Positions 9,512 through 20,588 of a stretch of 20,588 nt of DNA are shown here, piece after piece. The DNA is taken from contig MPNW01000018.1 in assembly GCA_011800805.1 (NCBI GenBank), forward strand, positions 19,724-40,311. Direction: 5' to 3'. Position 1 is the stretch's first letter; each line of letters begins with the position of its first letter. The notes beneath the pieces are model-generated. The model was not told the DNA's origin. It made no database searches and saw nothing but the letters and a program-made list of their open reading frames with translations. The stretch is from Hirudo medicinalis (taxonomy: Eukaryota > Annelida > Clitellata > Hirudinida > Hirudinidae). The translations under genes and the position numbers were made by a program.

Positions 9512-9765
9512 TTTTCCGGCACAGAGGTCGTCTGATAGCGTCGGAGAGCCGGCTCTCAGGTTTACAAAAATAAAACATATTAATAATTTTAATATTTATT
9601 TCTATTATTTAAATTATTTTCGGTAAAAAATAATAATTTTTAGATATCCATTTGGAAAAGGCAAAACCAAATTTCAGAGTCGGCAACACTTTCCGCCATT
9701 CCTTGGAAGTGGCGAGCGATATATGTTCCAGGTAGTACTTTTTAGCCTGGGGTTTGATCTTAAAA
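9512..9765. promoter_or_regulatory. Shared intergenic region of a head-to-head gene pair, probable bidirectional promoter
   Basis: Only 254 bp separate the start codon of the minus-strand membrane protein gene from that of DDX3, so both promoters and 5' UTRs must overlap here unless an upstream non-coding exon exists. A perfect 14-bp palindrome, GAGAGCCGGCTCTC, lies at 9544-9557. A CCGCCATT motif resembling the core YY1/Pho site occurs near 9692. The middle (about 9565-9650) is almost pure AT. No TATA assignment is safe because of this composition. Confidence 0.6.
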
Positions 9766-15166
<5,401 letters not shown>

Positions 15167-17307
15167 GAGTGCTAGGAATTTCCACTGAGAACACAAATTG
15201 GAAATTTTTCAGGTGGTAGAATTTGACAATGTTATATATTATCCTCTTTATTCTGACTAGATTAGCATAAATAGTATTTTTAATACAAGTTTTGTCTGTT
15301 GTGTTTCCCTTGTTATGCACTACAATTTTAAATTATCCTTACTATTCTCCCTGATTCAAAAGTTGTCTGTAAAAAGGTTTAAAAGCCTGACCAACAAAAC
15401 TGTAGGATGTTGGTCATGCTTTATCTGATTTGTTATCTCAATTTGTTGCAAAAGGTGATGCCAATTTGGCTTCACAATATTCCATATCTTTGTCCATAAA
15501 AAACAATATTGCTTTGATGTATGGATTACTTCACCAACCTTCTTGTTTATTGATGTTTTTAAGGTTTTTCATTGTACAAGCTATTTTAGTTTGTGGCATA
15601 GAGGGCTACCACTCATTGTTTGGTTTGCATCATGTGCACAACTCATTAAGTTTTGATAAGGGACATTGCAACCCTCCCCTATAATTTAGTTGTGTTTTCA
15701 CATGATTTTTATTTCTTCATTGTTTGTACTAAGTGATTAGTTTGATTTTAATTCTAACTCCTGTTTGCCAATGTTGCACTGTGCTGAATGGTAGTTCGAG
15801 AAGGTGGCTGATGACTCTTGGTCGTGATATCACAGAATACTGTGAGAGGCATAAGATAAACCGACAATGTCTCTGGATGTCTTAACTTTTGCATTTTTCT
15901 GAAGCCTCGGTTTTCATCTGATTGTTTTTGGTGAATTTCATGCCCATGCACCATTGTTGATGTAATCTGCAAGCGCTCATTTGGACAGTACCTCAACGAT
16001 ATCCTCTGTTTTAATTATCATTCTCCTTTCCAAAGTTTATTTATAGATCAGCATATGTGCACAGTGGTTCAGAATACAAGGTGCTGCATTTGTGTCTTGG
16101 TCACAGAAAATCTGACTCAGAAATTGGAAGATTTGCCTAAGCACCCAGTTTGTGCATTTGAAACTAACAGTCACTCATTGTTAAACTGTAGTTATCACAT
16201 GTTACTGGAATCTCTCGTGAAGAGTGGTTTGATAGAAGAGCATTTAAACTCCAAATAACTATCAATTGTTTGGTTAACAATTTGTAGGACCAAATGACTT
16301 GACACTTGGTCTTTATACAATTTGACTCTGTGCCTAGACATGATTGTTCACTTGTTGATATTATGGATGGCACTCGCTCCTTGATTAATGTTTTAATTTA
16401 TTACATAAACCAATGCTGAAAAAGCCATTTTGTTGAGATATTTGCAAAGTTAGGAGCACAATTGAGATGAATAAGAACTTGTGAGTCATTGCTTACTTGT
16501 TTAAACCCATTCCTACCTGGTTTCTTGAGTGCTTGCTCATTTTGTTGCTGTTCAAGATGGTCTAGAATAACTTTATCACTCTGTTTGGATTTTGTGCCCG
16601 GGGTTTATTATTCTCAAAGTTCAAGCTGATGCCTGCTACTAAACAGTGACTGTGATATATACAGGATGATATGCCTGGATTTGTATTCATCAAGCCAACC
16701 TGTTTCAGCCACTGGGTGCTTGATACATATGGGGAGAAGGTGATGTTGCAGTCATGTTGAAAACTTTTCTCCACTTTTCTGGATCATGTGTTAATTGAAC
16801 ATATGACAAACCATTCTGTGACTCTCAATGACAGTTGATCTTGGTGTATAAATTCATCAGATCAAAGAGATGCTTTTACCCTCAAATGTTTTCCAACTTT
16901 ACAAATAATAAGTTTTGTGAAGGATGATGTCTTTGCAAGTGTCAGCATCGAGTCTTTGGGCGTGTAAGCAAACTTGTTGGGTTTTATTTACTAAATACTC
17001 AAAACATCTATTTGTCACTCTTTTTATTTGTGTGATGTATTTAGGTTAATTGAAATTCCTAAGCTGTGGATAGGTGATTCTACCATCAGTGGATTTTTCA
17101 CCTTTCACCATTGGTTATCATAATAGGATAATTCAACACCTTGCTGCAAGTTGACGATGCTTTGATTTTATCATTGCGTGTTTGTGTTGGGAACAAAATC
17201 TTGACTGCACGCCTATTTTTATTTGGAGCTGTTTCAGTGTTCATTTCAACTTTGTAATATTTCTATGCTTAACCAACTGCCCAACATGACTGTTTCAAAC
17301 ATGAGAA

Positions 17308-17340
17308 GATGACGATGATGATGATGATGATGGTGATGGT
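17308..17340. repeat. GAT trinucleotide microsatellite
   Basis: About eleven GAT-type triplets with interruptions (GAC, GGT), inside the probable DDX3 3' UTR. Confidence 0.85.
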
Positions 17341-18046
17341 TGTGTGGGATTATGGCCACAAAATGTTTATGAGTCAGTAATGGAGTCGGTCAGCAAGTGT
17401 AACATTCTCAAGGAGTTAGGATTTATATTCGATCAATTTGATTTTGTCCTCATCTCTTAATTGGTGGAGTAAACCTGTTTATTGTAAAACGATGACTTTG
17501 CCTTTTATTTATCCGACAAATGTGGCTGAGTTGCAAGAATACAGAATAATTTAATCGGGTGAGAACTCAAGAGATCCGTTTAATGCCGTTCACAGCATAG
17601 CCTACATGTGATTTTGAAAGACCTTGGACCAATATTGCCTAGTTGGATCTGAATCTTAGCCTGATGACTTCAATATTTAAATCTTTAATTCAATTGGGAT
17701 ATATCTGAAGTGATGTGAATCGATTGCTAATCTGGGGCCAAAGCTTCAAACACAACCCAGATCCAAAGCCAAAATCAATTATGATTAACTTCAAAGTTCT
17801 TCTGCAAAGTGTATCAAATTTATGATTGTTGACTAATTTTCCCCAAGAATGTAACCCTCTTTGCCTCTAATAAGAGTGATTTTGTTCTACTCTGATAATA
17901 CCCCATCAGGAAGATTGAATTGAGCTGCAAATTGATAACTAAGAAATTATTAAGCAGTAATTGAGCAATTGAGCTCAGAGTGGAGCCACGAGAGTTGAAA
18001 ATGCGTGATGCAATGGGGGAACAGGAATCAGATAATCACATTTGAG

Positions 18047-18052
18047 AATAAA
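18047..18052 (+). promoter_or_regulatory. Candidate AATAAA polyadenylation signal for DDX3
   Basis: This is the first canonical AATAAA on the plus strand downstream of the DDX3 stop. A second one at 18237-18242 runs straight into nine As. Which of them is used cannot be told from sequence. Confidence 0.4.
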
Positions 18053-18363
18053 GCAGAGAACCTTGTAAAGGCAAGATCAATATAAAATGTTCTTCAGCTT
18101 TACTCAGGTGCTAGACTGACAGTGAAGAACCTGAGAACACTGACGTTGTCCTCCCCAAGAGATCAATGAGCTGCTTCAGGCAGAAGCTTAATTGTGCTTG
18201 AATGTTGCCCAGAAGCACCAAAAGATGATGCAAATGAATAAAAAAAAAATCTATTCAAAGATGAGAAGCAGTTTTTCACTAAAGGTAACAATCTCAAACC
18301 AGTTGTCAGCTGACCTGAGCTTGGAATTAAATGCTTCAAATTAAAATTAATTTCTAGGGCACA

Positions 18364-18369
18364 TTTATT
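18364..18369 (-). promoter_or_regulatory. Candidate AATAAA polyadenylation signal for the tail-anchored protein gene
   Basis: TTTATT on the plus strand reads AATAAA on the minus strand, about 260 bp past the stop codon at 18632. It places the 3' end of this gene facing that of DDX3, roughly 120-320 bp apart. Confidence 0.45.
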
Positions 18370-18631
18370 CTCAAATTTCAATATGCATAAGTTATTTGAA
18401 AATTGTATTCACTTGTTATAGTTCAAAAACTACACAACAAAATAATAAAAGAGTATAAATTGATGGATGGCAAAGGCATTCTCTAAACTAAAACCAAGGT
18501 GGAATCATCTTTGCATGAATTTTAAAGACAATTTCAAATGACTTGAATATGAATATCAAATCAAATGATGGAATATAAATTTCACTCTGTAAAAGTTGTA
18601 TATGAACGATGTTGCAACATTCGACAGAATA

Positions 18632-19747
18632 TTATGATGGTGCAAGATGATGATGATAAACTGAGACAAAATTCGATAGCAAGTCATCCGTCATCAGCGT
18701 GATTAGGACTACAAATAGGAGAACAAAGGCAACAATAAAAATAATAATGGCCATAACAGCTCCATGGACTGAAATACTTGGTTCATACATTCTTTCATGA
18801 CTCTCATCAATTCTAATCATCTCTTTGCTAGAAAACATGTGAATTAATAATTATTGAAATGAAGTCAAAATGTAAATATAATGTAATCAGATTTTACTAG
18901 GTTAGAAGGCAACTGATGATTCTTCCTTCCAAACTGTAGAAGTTGTTTCTGAGATTATAAACCTTTTGTGTCAGATCATCTGCATCAACAAACAGCTTTG
19001 GTTCTAAGGTTCCCTTGAGCAATGAGCTTATGACTCCCCATAAATTCCTCAAATTTTTTTCTTCACCCTGGAGTGATAGCCAAATTTATGACATATTCAG
19101 GTTAAATAAAAGTGTAAATAAAGTAATGTATAAAAAAAGATCAGTTTACTTGTAGAAGGTTAAACTTGTTCTTCAATTTTGTCTGAGCATCCCCACCATT
19201 TCCATTAATGAAAAGTCTAATTTCAGAACCATTATAAATTTTGAGGCAGTTGCAGATATATCTCATCTGTTTCTCACACTGTGACATTTTTTCTTCATGT
19301 GATGTTAACCAAGTCAAGCTTTGCTCTGATAACAATATCAGCTCAGAAATACTGTTGAAAATAAAACAAACTGAAATATTATCCTGTGATTCACCCTATA
19401 ATTCCTTACATCTCAATCTTGTTACTCCTCTGAACACTGACAGCTTTGACCTCTCCACAATCCATCTTTTTACTGTTGCATTTTGTTTTCTCTTCCTGCA
19501 GAATAGCGAACCAACATCATAAGCGAAACTATTATTAAGTGGTACCTACTTGTAACATGAGAATTATCTCTTTTAAGTTCTCTATGGATAACTTTAGCTG
19601 TGAAAGGCGAGTCGTGAGTGCGCACGATCGCAGTTCATCAACTTCTGGAAGTTGGCTATCCACACCGATCGCATCTACAAATAACAGCTCAGTATGTATG
19701 CCATTGCGACATCCACTGCAAATTACGTAGACAAACCTTGTATCCAT
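18632..19747 (-). CDS. Unrecognised helical protein with C-terminal transmembrane anchor, five exons
   Basis: Minus-strand exons are 19747-19550, 19495-19410, 19351-19150, 19067-18898 and 18827-18632. All junctions are GT-AG with matching phases (0, 2, 0, 2), giving 283 residues. The first ATG (19747-19745) opens a frame with no upstream in-frame alternative that I could favour. The N-terminus has VICSGCRNG, then Leu/Lys/Glu-rich helical segments resembling coiled coil (LSQLKLSIENLKEIILMLQ), a Cys-containing middle (CEKQMRYICNC), more helix (VYNLRNNFYSLEGRI), and one hydrophobic helix near the end (about 239-262, GAVMAIIIFIVAFVLLFVVL) followed by about 21 residues. No signal peptide is seen, so it is probably a tail-anchored-like membrane protein. 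Exon 4 could instead stop at a GTTTAT donor (18962) and join at 18820, in frame but about 24 residues shorter. Function unknown. Confidence 0.75.
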
Positions 19748-20232
19748 TCCATACTACGGCAGTTACCGAGATATTCATACACAAAATAGACGCCAACTCG
19801 TAGTGCGTTAATTATCTGTAAAAGTTGCGTAAGCAAGCCCTATGTTTCGATATGTACGGCTCAGTATCTCTATTGAAGACCGTTAGCCAAAAACTGTTTT
19901 CATTGACACTGAAAGGCTAAGCCAGTTTTGCAGTATTACTAATATTCAAGATTACGTAGCGATCAGCTAGTATTTTGTGGCACTTTAAAATATTTTAATG
20001 AACTAGTGGTAGTATACAAAAGGGTCTGCTATGCCTTCAGTAATTACTTTTTACGAACAAAATAGACTAATTGAATCAAAAGTCCTACTTTAAATTAATT
20101 TATATGCAAGTATTAGCCACTAACTTAGAATATATCTATTCTTCATTTACGAGGATTTGGCCCACTCAGCAGCAAGAAATAATATAGATTGCGATGAGCG
20201 CCTGAAGTAGGAGTATCCCAGCAAGCACAAGA
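19748..20232. other. Intergenic, upstream of the minus-strand gene
   Basis: It probably contains the promoter and 5' UTR of the gene at 18632-19747. No open frame with family features and no clear core promoter motif was seen. Confidence 0.5.
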
Positions 20233-20455
20233 AATCGGGACCCGGCTGGGTCCCATGCGGGAAGAAAAGCGGGGCCCGATTAGGCAGCCCACCGGGGCCC
20301 CGCTGGTTTATGACCGCGGGCACCAGTCGGGTCCCGTGACACGGGTCTCGCTCGGGTAACCCGCCGGGTTCCCGCTGGTTTGTGTTGTGGGCACCACACG
20401 GGCCCCGCATTAGTTGCCCGGCATCATTAAGCACGGGTTGCCCAGCCCAATCCCT
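20233..20455. repeat. GC-rich tandem repeat, about 72-bp unit, about three diverged copies
   Basis: Anchors recur at fixed spacing: CCCGCTGGTTT occurs at about 20300 and 20371, and GGGCACCA at about 20318 and 20390, both 72 bp apart, with GGGACCC/GGGTCCC and GGGCCCC blocks throughout. Base composition switches abruptly from AT-rich flanks to about two-thirds GC and back. The translated minus-strand frame shows the same period (NQREPGGLP, NQRGPGGLP), a by-product of the repeat, not evidence of a protein. It is probably a minisatellite or an internal repeat of a mobile element. Confidence 0.75.
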
Positions 20456-20475
20456 ACATCATTAATCACGAGTTT

Positions 20476-20516
20476 CCCAACAATATATGTAAGACTGAAG
20501 AATACAAATTGTTGGG
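20476..20516. repeat. Short inverted repeat beside the GC-rich tandem repeat
   Basis: CCCAACAAT (20476-20484) and ATTGTTGGG (20508-20516) are exact reverse complements with a 23-nt spacer. It could be a chance hairpin or part of the edge of the adjoining repeat element. Confidence 0.5.
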
Positions 20517-20588
20517 TTATTACATCAATTTTATTGAGAAAAATTCAGCTGTTATTAATTCAAGGGGTTTCTTTTCCGACTGCCAGCT

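Larger units (their letters stand above)
15167..18060 (+). other. Gene-free stretch, probably the DDX3 3' UTR
   Basis: No frame longer than about 85 codons is present on either strand, and none has a recognisable domain or credible splice sites. The first clean AATAAA on the plus strand is at 18047-18052, which would give a 3' UTR of about 2.9 kb. The stretch holds many scattered T runs and a (GAT)n microsatellite at 17308-17340. Shorter 3' ends using variant signals are possible. Confidence 0.5.

Noticed and set aside
15430..15684. An 84-codon plus-strand frame downstream of DDX3
   Set aside because: Composition and lack of any domain fit 3' UTR sequence. No splice or start context supports a gene.
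16055..16258. A 67-codon plus-strand Cys-containing frame
   Set aside because: No recognisable motif. Such short frames are expected by chance over a 3-kb non-coding stretch.
20147..20434. A 95-codon minus-strand frame with repeated PGGLP motifs as a real protein
   Set aside because: It is produced by the 72-bp GC-rich repeat, whose period is a multiple of three and so keeps one frame open.

Overview
This window looks like eukaryotic nuclear DNA, most likely from an arthropod, though the species cannot be fixed from sequence alone. It is AT-rich. Its genes are split by mostly short GT-AG introns, and it carries decayed cut-and-paste transposons of the piggyBac and hAT (ZMYM1-like) types that are common in insect and crustacean genomes. 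No prokaryotic operon, CRISPR array, rRNA or tRNA was seen.

Layout. Bases 1-268 are unassigned flank. Bases 269-2508 are a piggyBac copy with matching 8-bp termini and TTAA target duplications; its transposase has lost its start codon, carries frameshifts, and lacks the segments that should hold two of the three catalytic aspartates. A hAT relic follows within about ten bases (about 2512-3935) and is recognisable mainly by its C-terminal dimerisation region. Bases 3936-6250 are AT-rich intergenic DNA with one perfect 11-bp hairpin. A possible minus-strand terminal exon lies at 6299-6480.

Four host genes follow. Purine nucleoside phosphorylase (PNP, plus strand, 6919-8720) resolves into six exons with every intron phase consistent and gives 291 residues. 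A two-exon minus-strand gene (9003-9511) encodes a small signal-peptide-bearing membrane protein with a Lys/Ala/Pro-rich tail. It is head-to-head, 254 bp apart, with a DDX3/Belle DEAD-box RNA helicase (plus strand, 9766-15166), which resolves into 18 exons and 755 residues with all helicase motifs. After a long gene-free stretch that is probably the helicase 3' UTR, a five-exon minus-strand gene (18632-19747) encodes an unrecognised helical protein with one transmembrane segment near its C-terminus. The window ends with a GC-rich, roughly 72-bp tandem repeat (20233-20455) in otherwise AT-rich DNA.

The genes do not form an obvious pathway: PNP is purine salvage and DDX3 is RNA metabolism and translation. 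The main positional relationships are the head-to-head membrane protein/DDX3 pair, which probably shares a promoter, and two convergent pairs (PNP with the membrane protein gene, DDX3 with the tail-anchored gene). I see no convincing new multi-gene system. The most novel-looking items are the two unrecognised membrane proteins, a tandem splice acceptor in the DDX3-specific helicase insert, the 14-bp palindrome in the shared promoter, and the GC-rich terminal repeat.
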